Shown one piece after another: positions 54,415 through 64,000 of a stretch of 64,000 bases of DNA. Made by a program: the position numbers and the translations under genes. Source of the DNA: Rhineura floridana (Eukaryota > Chordata > Lepidosauria > Squamata > Rhineuridae); assembly GCF_030035675.1 (NCBI RefSeq), contig NC_084483.1, positions 147,843,425-147,907,424 on the forward strand. The letters are read 5' to 3'. How positions within the stretch are numbered: the first letter of the stretch is position 1; every line of letters begins with the position of its first letter. The notes beneath the pieces are model-generated. The model did no database searches, was not told the DNA's origin, and saw only the letters and a list, made by a program, of their open reading frames with translations.

Positions 54415-56250
54415 ATTCTCTGTGGTCCCCAGTGAGGTGCAATGTCTCCTGCAACTTCTTGGGATCAGTTTCAGTTGATGCAGCCTGATGACATGAACAA
54501 AGTGCCTGTGACAATGCAGCCAGCAACATGTCTTCTCAACCCTTGTCCTTCTTGGTTTATTAAGGCTCGCTGAGGGGATATGATCAAGTGGATTTGGGGT
54601 GTGATCAGTGCATATTTGCAGGAGGGAGTAGTCTCAACCAGCCTGAAAAAGGTGGTGATCTGCCTGTTCCTGAAAAAGCCTGTCCTGGATCTGTTGGTTT
54701 TGTTGTTGCTATGTGCCTTCAAGTCGATTACGACTTATGGCGACCCTATGAATCAGCGACCTCCAGGAGCATCTGTCATGAACCAACCTGTTCAGATCTT
54801 GTAAGTTCAGGTCTGTGGCTTCCTTTATGGAATCAATCCATCTCTTGTTTGGCCTTCCTCTTTTTCTACTCCCTTCTGCTTTTCCCAGCATTATTGTCTT
54901 TTCTAGTGAATCATGTCTTCTCGTTAGGAAAGCCAATTAAGAGGGTTGTGGCACAACAATTGTAAATACTCTTGGATGAAACAGATTATCTTGACCCATT
55001 TCAATCTAGTTTCAGTCCTAGATGTGGGACTGAATCAGCCTTGGTTGCCCTGATGGATGACCTTTATCAGGAGGTCAGGGAGAGTGTGATCCTGTTATTC
55101 TTACTTGATCTCTCAGTGGCTTTTGATGTCATTGACCATGGTATCCTTCTGAGCTGGCTTGGTGAGATGGGTACTGGAGGCACTGTTTCAGATTGGTTCT
55201 GACCCTATCTCCAGGGCCTTAGAGAATAGCATTGGGTTATTGTATTTTGGCTCCCTGGCAGTTGTGCTATGGGGTGCCATCTTGCTCTCAATGCTGCTTT
55301 AACATCTATATGAAGCAGTCATTAGGAGATTTGAGATGAGGTGCTTAGACTCAGTGGTGGGCTGGATGAGGGCCAATAAACTGACTCTCAATCTTAGCAA
55401 GATGCAGGAGCTGTGGGTAGGTTGTTCCTAAGTCTAATCAATTGCCTGTTTTGGATGGGGTTGTACTCCATCTGAAAATGCAGGTTTGTAGTCTAGCGGT
55501 GCTCCTGAATCCATCTTTGTTATTAGATGCCCAGGTGACCTCAGTGGTTAGGAGTGCCTTTTACAAGTTTCAGCTGGTAAGATAGCTGTGGCTGTTTCTG
55601 GACCAGGATAGGCTGACCGCTGTCATTCATAAACTGGCAACCTTCATGCTGGATTATTATAATGTGCTGTATGTGAGTCTGACTATGAGGTTTGAGAAGC
55701 TGCAGCTGGTACAAAATGCAGCAGCATGACTGCTCACCAGGGAAGGATAACACCAACATGTTAACCTGCTGGTGAAAAAATTGAAATGAATGCCAATTAG
55801 CTACCAGGCTAAGGTCAAGGTGCTGGTTTTGGTGTATAAAGCCATATACAGTTTGGGACCAGGATACCTGAAAGATCATCTCATCTTTTATATACCCAGT
55901 TGATCACTGCAGGTGAGGGCCTCCTGCAGATACCATCTCCTCACGAGGTCCATTCCACACAACAAAGGAAGTGAACTCTTAGGGTTGTGGCACCTAGCCT
56001 TTGGAATTCCCTCCCCTTAAATATTAGATAGGCGCCATCTCTGTTGACTTTTAGGCACCTGCTGAAGACCTTCCTCTTGCAACAAGCCTTTTAAGTAGTT
56101 ACCTTTATCCCAGTCTGCATCTGTATTGGGTTTTAAAATGGTTTTTTTAAAGATGTTTGGTTTTTAGTGTTTTATCACCTGTTGTATGCCACCCGGGGCT
56201 CCTTTTGGGCGGAAGGGAGGGATATAAAGTCAATAATAAATAAATAAATT
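54415..56250 (+). mobile_element. L2-clade LINE, old, split by a BovB piece
   Basis: Decayed reverse transcriptase: ETDYLDPFQSSFSPRCGTES and LDLSVAFDVIDHGILL at 54972-55202, later DPQVTSVVRSAFYK-like and VQNAA-like fragments to about 55900, and the NSLPLNIR-type coding end near 56015. The 3' UTR ends with GGGGCTCCTTTTGGGCGGAA and a TAAATAAATAA tail near 56248. Many stops and frame changes make it one of the oldest LINEs in the window. The BovB piece at 54697-54925 interrupts it. Confidence 0.85.
54697..54925 (-). mobile_element. BovB/RTE LINE 3' end inserted in L2
   Basis: Minus-strand C-terminus with DSLEKTIMLGKAEGSRKRGR and RWIDSIKEATDLNLQDLNRL, then the RTE tail (CTATGTGCCTTCAAGTCGAT on the + strand). 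It is nearly the same sequence as 45700-45920, so the two are closely related copies. Confidence 0.9.
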
Positions 56251-56494
56251 GGAGATAGCCAATTTTGGGTGATCACGTTGTACAATGCTGGCAAAATTAC
56301 CACAGCCATCTACCATACAATCAATGGCTGCCTTGATGTATATCAGGGCTAATGATTAATTTGTCTTGCCGGAAATCAACTCCAGAATATTCCCATTCTG
56401 AACTGATCCAAGGATTGGTTTTGTTTGTGTGAGATAACCATAAGATATTATTTGGGGGCCTTGGAAAATTGTGTTTCTTTCTAAACCTAAATTT
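56251..56494. other. Unassigned DNA, target of the Copia insertion
   Basis: Continues after the Copia element at 62584. Nothing recognised. Confidence 0.35.
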
Positions 56495-56499
56495 CAGTT

Positions 56500-56907
56500 T
56501 GTTGACCATTGAACCGCACTGTCACTGAGTCTGTTTTCCATCAAGTCTGAAAAACTGTAACTAGGGGGAGTTATGTCTTTGCCCAGTCTGGGAACGGACA
56601 GCCAAGGCCGTTGCTATGGTAACCATCGCGATAGACTGGGAAAAGTTCTAGCAGCCATCTGTGTTGAGCTGAGTCTTCTGTGTATTGCCTCTGAACTGAG
56701 AGGTTGTCTTCTGTGTTTACCTTTGGAGAGAGATGTACCAGAAGGGGGGTGACTGAAGAAACTCTACATGTATTTACTCTTAAGCCTTTGGCCTTAATGT
56801 CTTAATAAAGACTCTTAACATGATCTAATGCTCTGAAGAAGTTTCTTGTTCAACTTAACTCCAACGTAATGTATGCTGTTTCACGCAACAACGCACACAC
56901 GTCAACA
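56500..56907 (+). repeat. 5' LTR of Copia element 1
   Basis: TGTTGACC...GTCAACA ends form a short inverted repeat. An AATAAAG signal lies near 56803. Confidence 0.93.
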
Positions 56908-56922
56908 GGGTTATGGGCCCAG
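56908..56922 (+). promoter_or_regulatory. Primer binding site, initiator tRNA-Met anticodon arm type
   Basis: GGGTTATGGGCCCAG directly follows the 5' LTR. It is complementary to the anticodon stem and loop of vertebrate initiator tRNA-Met, the same internal priming used by Drosophila copia. Confidence 0.8.
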
Positions 56923-56996
56923 ATCCACAGCGCATTACACGGGAGTAAGTTGCTGGTCTGAACGGCAGACGGAGTTCCAGAGGGCAGCTTGATTGA

Positions 56997-58232
56997 TTGT
57001 ACCAGACAGAGGTGAGCAACATGGCTGTAAACCTGTCTGGGGGAGGCTTGCCAATGGAAAGATTGACGGAACAGAATTATGGCAGCTGGAAGCCGAGGAT
57101 GCGGGCTTTGCTGATAAAAGAGGATTTATGGGACATTATAGATGGACCACCCCCGGCGGTATTGACCGCGGCCTGGAAGCGCAAAGATCAGAGGGCGCAG
57201 GCGTTTATAATCTTGGCTCTATCGGATTCTCAACTGATGTGTGTGAGTGATGAGCCGTCGGCTAAACAGATGTGGGACGCGTTGCAGGATTTGTCCCAGG
57301 AATGGCAGCGGAGGCAGAAGGCGCAGAGAGCCGTGCAGAAGGAGGCTGTCGAAAGCAAACAGGATTACAAGCAGCAGCTGTTAAAGGCTTGTTATGCCTG
57401 TGGGGCTCGTGGGCATCTTCAAAGAGACTGTGCAGTCAAGCGCAACTCCAGGGACGGAGGCTTGAAGCAGGGAAGTGTGAACTTTGTTTGTAAACAGAAG
57501 TCTCAAGATTTAGGACCTGTTGACTGGATTGTTGACAGCGGGGCAAGCCATATATTAATCAAAGACAGAAGTTTGTTTTACACTTCAGAAGACGTGCAGG
57601 ATTTTGTGCAACTAGCTGATGGATCGCAAAAGATTGTGGAAGCCCGAGGTCTGGTGAGATCTGACAAGTTGGGAATACTGTCAGATTGTTTGTTTGTACC
57701 AGAACTGAATCATAACATGTTGTCTGTGAGAAAACTGGTGAATTCTGGGTATTGTGTAACATTTGATAGAGGAAAATGTTTTGTGCAGAGAAGAGGCAAA
57801 GTTGTCTGCCAGGGATTCATGACACAGGGGCAGTTTAGAATGACCATGGGTGTGAAGTGTGCTGATGCCTTGAGTATAATAGGGCGGAAAGGGAATGACC
57901 GCCAGAGCTGTAAAAAGACAGCTGTAAAAGGCACACAGTCAGTATTTACTGCTCACATGGAATCTTCATGTAATGCAATCAGGTTAATGCCTAAGAGAGT
58001 GCAAAGCAGCCGGGTACACATTCCACAGAGAAAAAGAAGAGGCAAGCTTGAACCCAGAGAACAACAAGAATTTGTTTGGTTGTCTGAAACACAGCAGTTA
58101 ATTCTGAGCAGAAGCATTAAAGTCTCAGACAAACCTTGGGATCAAAGGGAAACAGTCATTCTTACAGGGTCAGATGACACACAATCACAAACATTTAAGC
58201 CAAATCCAGACATAAAGGTGGAGGGCACACAT
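56997..58232 (+). CDS. Copia element 1 Gag-protease region (fossil)
   Basis: A reading frame with a Gag-like start (MAVNLSGGGLPMERL region), a CX2CX4HX4C zinc knuckle and the protease motif VDSGAS, all matching element 2. Part of a broken element. Confidence 0.75.
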
Positions 58233-58233
58233 A

Positions 58234-58647
58234 TGTTGGCTTGTGTGTTGTTGTGTGAAACAGCATACATTACGTTGGAGTTAAGTTGAGCAAGAAAACG
58301 TCTTCAGAGCATGTTAAGAGTCTTTATCAAGACATTAAGGCCAGAGGCTTAAGAGTAAATACATGTAGAGATTCTTCAGTCACCCCCCTTCTGGGACATC
58401 TTTCTCCATAGATGAACACAAAAGACAGCCTCTCAGCTCAGAGGTATAATTCAGAAGAGACAACACATAGACTCTGTTAGAACTTTCCCAGTCGCTATCG
58501 GATGGCTACCATAGCAACGACCCTGGCAGTCCGTTCCCAGACAGAGCATAGACATAACTCCCCCTTAACCACAGTTACGTCTTCACACTTGCAGGCTTCA
58601 TGGAAAACTACTAGAGACAGTAATGCCTACTGGTCACCAGCCCAACA
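58234..58647 (-). repeat. 3' LTR of Copia element 2
   Basis: Nearly identical to 61350-61763. Confidence 0.93.
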
Positions 58648-58794
58648 GCTTCCCTTTTTTCCATTAAGACTGCAAAATACACATGAAATACATCTCCATA
58701 ATACATAGTCATACAGTCATACATTTCTACAATACCTCTTGCAATACATTTCAGTACATTGCATTTTCAGTTCAGTACAGTTCAAACTTACATC

Positions 58795-60489
58795 TCAGTC
58801 AAACTTTGGTTCAACACATGTCAAATAAAGTGTCTCAGGATCCATGTCTACAACTTTATTCATTCCAGGACTTGTTATTAATCCCACAGTAAATCTGTCA
58901 GGCGGTTTGCCTAAATTCGCTCTCGTGGAGCGTCTTAAAGGAACCAGAGCTTCGGCTCTCTCTGCCCCCCCATTTGTGCTTGTACTTGGCACAACCTGCG
59001 CAGGAGCTTCCATTTCCTCAGCTTTTCGTTTCTTTGATCTGTGTTTTCCAGAAATGAGCTCATTCAAAGCATCTCTGAGAGGTATTTGTGTACCTTCCAC
59101 TTTAATGTCAACATCTGGCTGAAATTTCTGTGATTGTGTTTGTGTGTCATTTGTTCCTGTAAGAAGGACTGTCTCCCTTTGATCCCAAGGCTTTTCTGAG
59201 ACTTTAATGCTTCTGCTCAGAATTAACTGCTGTGTTTCTGGACACCAAACTCTGAAATATGCATTCTGAAATCCCAAAACAAAACCTTGCTGTGCTCTGG
59301 GCGCAAGCTTGCCCCTCCTTTTTCCCTGTGGAATGTGGATCCAGCACCTTGCCCCGAATTTTTGAATGTGTTGTATTCTAGGCTTTCTGCCAGTAAGTTT
59401 CTCATAAGGAGACATTCCAATAGCACTATGTAACACCCTGTTGTGAATGTAATTCGCATAAAGAATTGCCTCTGCCCAGAAAGAATTCCCTAAACTGCAA
59501 TCCAGTAGCATGGCTCTCATTGCTTCCCCAAGCACCCTATTTTTTCTCTCAGCAGTTCCATTGGAAAACGGGCTGTGTGGAGCAGTGAAATTCTGGTTTA
59601 TTCCCTTACTTTCCAGAAAGTCACTCAATGCTTTACTCGTAAATTCCCCACCTTGGTCCGAGCGTATAGCCCCTACCATGACCAAGTGTTGAGTTTTGAT
59701 TCTCTTAATGAACAGTTTCAGCTTCTGCTCAGCTTCACTTTTATGCTTTAACAGAAAAACATGACAAAATCTTGAAAAATCATCTACCAGTACCATGTAG
59801 AATTTCGCACCTCCTCGTGAAGCATTTATTGGCCCTGCTAAATCAACATGTACTAGCTGGTAGGGAGCTGTTGTGGTTCTCTCAGCCTCCCGGTTTATTG
59901 GTGCAATAGTCATTTTAGCTTGATTACAAGAATCGCAATCCATTAACTGCCCACAAGCTTTTAAACGCATGTCTTCACTGTGCAAAGGGGTTTTTCTTAT
60001 TGTATCAAGGTTTGCATGCCCCAGCCTTTGATGCCATTCATGCACGCAGCCCTGATGTACCTGTGCCTCAGCGTTTAACACAGCACACCCTGCTTGACTG
60101 CTCTTTATTACAAACTGTGAATCATCATTAAGGCTCCCCTGCATGCACACTTCATCTCCCCTCATTATAAAACATTGGTCTTGGTGGAACAAAACTGAAT
60201 AATTACAACTCACCAGTTTGCCCACTGATAAAATATTATGAGCCAAGTCCGGAACGAATAAACAGCCTGTCATAATGCCAAGGTTGTCAAATTTCACCAG
60301 ACCACGTGCTTTTACGGATTTCCGTGATCCATCAGCAAGTAAAACAAAGTCCTGCTCATCTGTAGACGTGTAAAACAGACTCCTGTCTTTGATTAATATA
60401 TGGCTTGCTCCGCTGTCGAGCAACCAGTTCACAGGTCGTAAATCTTGAGAGTTCTGTTTACAAACAAAGTTCACACTGCCCTGCTTCAA
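58795..60489 (-). CDS. Copia element 2 protease-integrase frame (fossil)
   Basis: Shows the protease start LLDSGASHILI, the integrase zinc region with WHQRLGHANLDTI, the core motifs HVDLAGPI, IRSDQGGEFTSK and GTAERKNRVLGEAMRAM, and a C-terminal LRRSTRANLGKPPDRF segment of Copia type. Part of a non-autonomous element. Confidence 0.88.
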   Translation of the reverse strand: MKQGSVNFVCKQNSQDLRPVNWLLDSGASHILIKDRSLFYTSTDEQDFVLLADGSRKSVKARGLVKFDNLGIMTGCLFVPDLAHNILSVGKLVSCNYSVLFHQDQCFIMRGDEVCMQGSLNDDSQFVIKSSQAGCAVLNAEAQVHQGCVHEWHQRLGHANLDTIRKTPLHSEDMRLKACGQLMDCDSCNQAKMTIAPINREAERTTTAPYQLVHVDLAGPINASRGGAKFYMVLVDDFSRFCHVFLLKHKSEAEQKLKLFIKRIKTQHLVMVGAIRSDQGGEFTSKALSDFLESKGINQNFTAPHSPFSNGTAERKNRVLGEAMRAMLLDCSLGNSFWAEAILYANYIHNRVLHSAIGMSPYEKLTGRKPRIQHIQKFGARCWIHIPQGKRRGKLAPRAQQGFVLGFQNAYFRVWCPETQQLILSRSIKVSEKPWDQRETVLLTGTNDTQTQSQKFQPDVDIKVEGTQIPLRDALNELISGKHRSKKRKAEEMEAPAQVVPSTSTNGGAERAEALVPLRRSTRANLGKPPDRFTVGLITSPGMNKVVDMDPETLYLTCVEPKFD

Positions 60490-60540
60490 GCCTCCGTCCC
60501 TGGAGTTTCGCTTGACTGGACAATCACACTGGAGATGTCG

Positions 60541-61251
60541 TCAATCTCCGCAAACAAAACAAGCCTTCAGCCTCTGTTGCTGCTCCTGTTTATTATCCTT
60601 CGGCACGGCATGTTTCACCTCTTGCTTCCTGACAGCCTCCATCGACTCGGCTCTTTTCGCCTCCTGTCTCCGCTGCCATTCTTGGGTCAATTTTTCCTCA
60701 ATAAACACAACGTTCAAACCTCCGTCAGGCATGGCTTCGAAAGCCATGACCATATTATTCCAAGTCCCATCAAGTGAAGCCAGGATCAGATAGGTCTTCT
60801 GAAGTTCAGAGTGTTCGACGCCTCGGTCTGTCAACTCAGCAAACAGGCGCCTGAATTCCGTGAGATGCTCACTCATGTCGCACTCACCCGTGAAGCGCAT
60901 TTGATAAAGCTTCCGTGCCAAACACAATCTAGATCCCGCGGTCTGTTGCACATGAATGCCTTCCAACCGGTCCCACATCTCCTTGGCGTTTGTAACATCT
61001 CTCACGTGTAGCAGTTGAGAGTCAGATAGAGCCAGAAGTATAAAAGCCTGCGCCTTCTGATCTCTACGCGTCCAAGCTGCAGTCAGCACCGCCGGAGTGG
61101 GTCCATCTATTGTGTCCCATAAATCCTCTTTTATCAGCAAAGCCCTCATCCTTGGCTTCCAGCTGCCAAAATTCTTTTCATTAAGTCGTTCCATCGGCAA
61201 GCCTCCCCCAGACAGGTTTACAGCCATGTTGCTCACCTCCGTCTGGTTCAA
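60541..61251 (-). CDS. Copia element 2 Gag frame (fossil)
   Basis: Copia-type Gag with NFGSWKPRMRALLIKEDLWD, AFILLALSDSQLLHV, LYQMRFTGECDMSEHL and FEAMPDGGLN regions, leading to the start of the zinc knuckle (ACFVCGD). Confidence 0.88.
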   Translation of the reverse strand: MNQTEVSNMAVNLSGGGLPMERLNEKNFGSWKPRMRALLIKEDLWDTIDGPTPAVLTAAWTRRDQKAQAFILLALSDSQLLHVRDVTNAKEMWDRLEGIHVQQTAGSRLCLARKLYQMRFTGECDMSEHLTEFRRLFAELTDRGVEHSELQKTYLILASLDGTWNNMVMAFEAMPDGGLNVVFIEEKLTQEWQRRQEAKRAESMEAVRKQEVKHAVPKDNKQEQQQRLKACFVCGD

Positions 61252-61330
61252 TCAATCACGCTGCCCTCTCTGGAACTCCGTCTGCTGTTCAGACCAGCAA
61301 CTTACTCCCGTGTAATGCGCTGTGGAGCAT

Positions 61331-61348
61331 AACCATCCTCTGCTACTA
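61331..61348 (-). promoter_or_regulatory. Primer binding site, initiator tRNA-Met 3'-end type
   Basis: On the minus strand, TAGTAGCAGAGGATGGTT lies one base after the 5' LTR. It matches the complement of the initiator tRNA-Met 3' end including CCA at 17 of 18 positions. Confidence 0.8.
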
Positions 61349-61349
61349 C

Positions 61350-61763
61350 TGTTGGCTTGTGTGTTGTTGTGTGAAACAGCATACATTACGTTGGAGTTAA
61401 GTTGAGCAAGAAAACGTCTTCAGAGCATGTTAAGAGTCTTTATTAAGACATTAAGGCCAGAGGCTTAAGAGTAAATACATGTAGAGATTCTTCAGTCACC
61501 CCCCTTCTGGGACATCTCTCTCCATAGATGAACACAAAAGACAGCCTCTCAGCTCAGAGGCATAATTCAAAAGAGACAACACATAGACTCTGTTAGAACT
61601 TTCCCAGTCGCTATCAGATGGCTACCATAGCAACGACCCTGGCAGTCCATTCCCAGACAGAGCATAGACATAACTCCCCCTTAACCACAGTTACGTCTTC
61701 ACACTTGCAGGCTTCATGGAAAACTACTAGAGACAGTAATGCCTACTGGTCACCAGCCCAACA
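61350..61763 (-). repeat. 5' LTR of Copia element 2
   Basis: Nearly identical to 58234-58647. Confidence 0.93.
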
Positions 61764-62163
61764 ACATATTCCTCTCAGGGATGCGTTAAATGAGCTCATT
61801 TGTGGGAAACGTAGATCGAAGAAACGCAAGGCTGAGGAAATGGAATCTCCTGTGCAGGCTGTGCCAAGTACCAGCTCAAATGGGGTGGCAGAGAGAGCAA
61901 AAGTCCTAGTGCCTGAAACCGCCAGAAAGATTCACTGTGGGATTAGTGACCAGTCCTGGAATGCACAAACTGGTTGAAATGGATCCTGACACGTTATATA
62001 TGACATGTGTTCAGCCAAAGTTTGATTGAATAAAGTGTTAGCTAAATGTACAGAGGTGTTCTGAACTGTACTGAAATGTAAGCTGTATTGCAAGATGTAT
62101 TGAAGAAATGTATTGTTGTTATTGTTGTAATGAGTTACAGACATGATGGGGAAAAGGGGGGAT

Positions 62164-62583
62164 TGTTGACCATTGAACCGCACTGTCACTGAGTCTGTTT
62201 TCCATCAAGTCTGAAAAAACTGTAGCTAGGGGGAGTTATGTCTTTGCCCAGTCTGGGAATGGACAGCCAAGGCCGTTGCTATGGTAACCATCGCGATAGA
62301 CTGGGAAAAGTTCTAGCAGCTATCTGTGTTGAGCTGAGTCTTCTGTGTATTGCCTATGAACTGAGACGTCGTCTTCTGTGTTTACCTTTGGAGAGAGATG
62401 TACCAGAAGGGGGGTGACTGAAGAAACTCTACATGTATTTACTCTTAAGCCATTGGCTTTAGACATTTATTAATGTCTTAATAAAGACTCTTAACATGAT
62501 CTAATGCTCTGAAGAAGTTTCTTGCTCAACTTAACTCCAACGTAATGTATGCTGTTTCACGCAACAACGCACACACGTCAACA
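62164..62583 (+). repeat. 3' LTR of Copia element 1
   Basis: Matches 56500-56907 with about nine substitutions and a small length difference by eye. Preceded by the purine run GGGGAAAAGGGGGGA. Confidence 0.93.
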
Positions 62584-62699
62584 CAGTTATATTTTTAGGC
62601 TGAAATCATTGACATTTCCAGGTCTTAGGCAGCCATACCAGAAACAGAAGCTGAGATCAAAGCATATCCTTTATCCTCTCTTTGTTATAGTTAAAGCTC

Positions 62700-64000
62700 T
62701 GCCCACTGGGGTATTTGGTTCAGCATCATGGTAGATCTGAGGGTCGGGGAGGTGGGGTTGCTGTGGTCTATAAGAGTTCCATCTCACTCACCAAGCACCA
62801 TGTCCATGCAGTTACGGGTCTGGAGTGTTTGCACCTTGTGTTGGGCCAGAGGGACAGACTGGGAATCCTTTTGGTGTACCGTCCACCTTGCTGCCCAATG
62901 GCTTCCCTAACTGAGCTGACGGAAGTGGTCTCGGAGGTATTGTTGAGATCCCCCAGACTATTAGGACTGGGGGATGTCAACATCCATGCTGAGGCTTCTT
63001 TGTCTGGGGCAGCTCAGGACTTCATGGATGCCATGACAACCATGGGGCTGTCTCAATGTGTTAGTGGCCCAACACATACATCGGGGCATACTCTCGACCT
63101 TGTTTTTACTACTGGACATGGGGATAGTAATCTGGATGTGGGGAGTCTTACATCTCTCCCTTTGTCATGGTCAGATCACTGCTTGCTGAAGTGATCTTTC
63201 AGTAGCCTTTTCCCTCTGCAAGGGTGGGGGACCTATTAAAATGGTCCACCCCCGGAGACTAATGAATCCTGATGGTTTTCAAAGGGCTCTGGGGGATTTT
63301 CCGGCTGATAGGACTGGCGCTCCTGTCGAAGCCCTGGCTAATCTGTGGAATGCAGAGATGACCCGGGCCGTGGACACGATCGCTCCTGCGCGCCCTCTCC
63401 TGTGTAGAGCTCATACAGCTCCTTGTATACTCTGGAGCTAAGAGCGATGAAGCAAGATAGGAGACAGCTTGAGCGGAGTTGGAGACGAACTCCCGACGAA
63501 TGCAATTATGCGCTGGTTTGTGCTTCTACCAAACGGTATGTAGGAGCGGTGAGGGCGGCGAAGAAACAACATTTCGCCGCCACTATTAAGGCATCTCTCT
63601 CCCGCCCAGCGGAGCTTTTTAGAGTTGTCCGAGGGCTACTCCATTCTGGCCCACAGGACATGGCAGATACATCGGTAGCCCGCTGTAATGAGTTTGCTGA
63701 GCACTTCCAGCATAAGATCTTATGCATTCGTCGGGACCTAGATTCCTATTTTATGACAGTTAGTCCTAATGAGGTGTCTGGAGCACAGTCTAGTCATGTT
63801 TTGTTGGATGAGTTTCAGTCGGTTCAGTTCGAGGACGTGGACAAGGTGCTTGGACAGGTACGTGCAACCACTTCGGTACTTGATCCTTGCCCCTCTTGGC
63901 TTATAAAAACTAGCAAGGATGGAACAGCCAGCTGGGCCAAGGAAGTGATAAACGCCTCTTTATGAGAGGGAGTGGTCCCTGGCTGTCTGAAAGAAGCGGC
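62700..64000 (+). mobile_element. L2-clade LINE, endonuclease to pre-RT, continues past the window
   Basis: The frame at 62715-63194 is the second half of an APE-type endonuclease: GGGVAVVYKSSISL, LGILLVYRPPCC, the GDVNIHAE motif and SWSDHCLLK with the catalytic SDH. A frame break follows; 63423-63965 resumes with YVGAVRAAKKQHFAATIK, FQSVQFEDVDKVLGQVRATT and LDPCPSWLIKTSKDGTASW and ends at a TGA where the 11030 copy has CGA, a CpG-type change. It is the same subfamily as 11030-13258 and reaches further 5'. The 5' end, near 62700, is truncated. Confidence 0.9.

Larger units (their letters stand above)
58234..61763 (-). mobile_element. Copia-type LTR element 2, nested in element 1
   Basis: LTRs of 414 bp lie at 58234-58647 and 61350-61763; both read TGTTGG...CCCAACA on the + strand. 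The 5-bp duplication ACATA is perfect (58229-58233 and 61764-61768) and lies inside element 1. In minus-strand order: primer binding site (61331-61348), Gag (61251-60541), zinc knuckle, protease and integrase (60489-58795), polypurine tract (about 58650-58665) and 3' LTR. No reverse transcriptase or RNase H part is recognised, so it is non-autonomous. The two LTRs differ at about six positions by eye, which suggests recent insertion. Confidence 0.93.
56500..62583 (+). mobile_element. Copia-type LTR element 1, broken, holding a nested Copia
   Basis: LTRs lie at 56500-56907 and 62164-62583. The 5-bp duplication CAGTT is perfect (56495-56499 and 62584-62588). Next to the 5' LTR is a primer binding site for initiator tRNA; before the 3' LTR is a purine tract at about 62146-62163. 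Parts recognised are a Gag-like start, a zinc knuckle, a protease start and scattered later pieces; no reverse transcriptase part is seen. It is a broken, non-autonomous fossil. LTRs differ by roughly 2 percent by eye, so it is fairly young. The element at 58234-61763 is inserted within it. Confidence 0.92.

Noticed and set aside
53851-64000. Further VIT exons (linker and von Willebrand A domains)
   Set aside because: None recognised by eye; this part is filled with L2 and Copia sequence. Small linker exons could have been missed.
1-64000. CRISPR arrays, operons, prophage or other bacterial features
   Set aside because: Spliced host exons and vertebrate repeats throughout; no spaced direct-repeat array of CRISPR type was seen.

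Overview
The window looks like vertebrate nuclear DNA, most likely from a squamate reptile (lizard or snake). The evidence is the repeat mix: a Sauria-type SINE, a BovB/RTE LINE, CR1 with its ATTCTATG tail repeat, many L2-clade LINEs, 5S rRNA-derived SINEs and short hAT-type elements. Almost all of the window is intergenic or intronic. No bacterial-style genes, CRISPR arrays or intact tRNA/rRNA genes were seen.

The one host gene I can support is the 5' part of vitrin (VIT) on the + strand. Four coding exons (50121-50154, 50748-50810, 52000-52156, 53717-53850) keep the splice phase throughout. They encode a signal peptide, a short lysine-rich linker and a complete LCCL domain. The von Willebrand A domains expected further on were not found and should lie beyond 64000. 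A TATA box and splice-donor-bounded segment near 23.2-23.6 kb is proposed, with low confidence, as a non-coding first exon. If so, intron 1 is about 26.5 kb.

Layout: 1-8 kb holds an L2 remnant, a 5S-derived SINE and several short foldback elements. 8.8-13.3 kb holds a long CR1 copy followed by an L2 copy with a 610-codon open reverse transcriptase frame. 13.3-15.6 kb has two copies of one hAT-type MITE family, one carrying a nested Tigger-like MITE. 15.6-25.4 kb is mostly unassigned, with a GACA/GATA microsatellite and SINEs. 25.4-26.3 kb is a solo Gypsy LTR. 26.4-40 kb is a patchwork of SINEs, LINE tails, two LTR-like blocks, and a 623-bp terminal-inverted-repeat element. 39.9-47.2 kb is a pile of L2, a Gmr1-type Gypsy element (integrase ahead of reverse transcriptase), a hAT-like transposase remnant and BovB. 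47.7-48.9 kb is a hAT-type element with an 8-bp target duplication and a GA microsatellite. 50.1-53.9 kb is VIT with short insertions in its introns. 54.4-56.3 kb is an old L2 with a BovB insertion. 56.5-62.6 kb is a Copia element with a second, oppositely oriented Copia element nested inside it. 62.7-64.0 kb is the 5' part of another L2.

Many insertions were verified by matching target-site duplications read from both flanks. The most notable signals are the Gmr1-type gene order, the nested Copia pair whose primer binding sites point to two different parts of the same initiator tRNA, the 5S-derived SINEs with two kinds of tail, and a 19-nt micro-insertion flanked by a 19-bp duplication.
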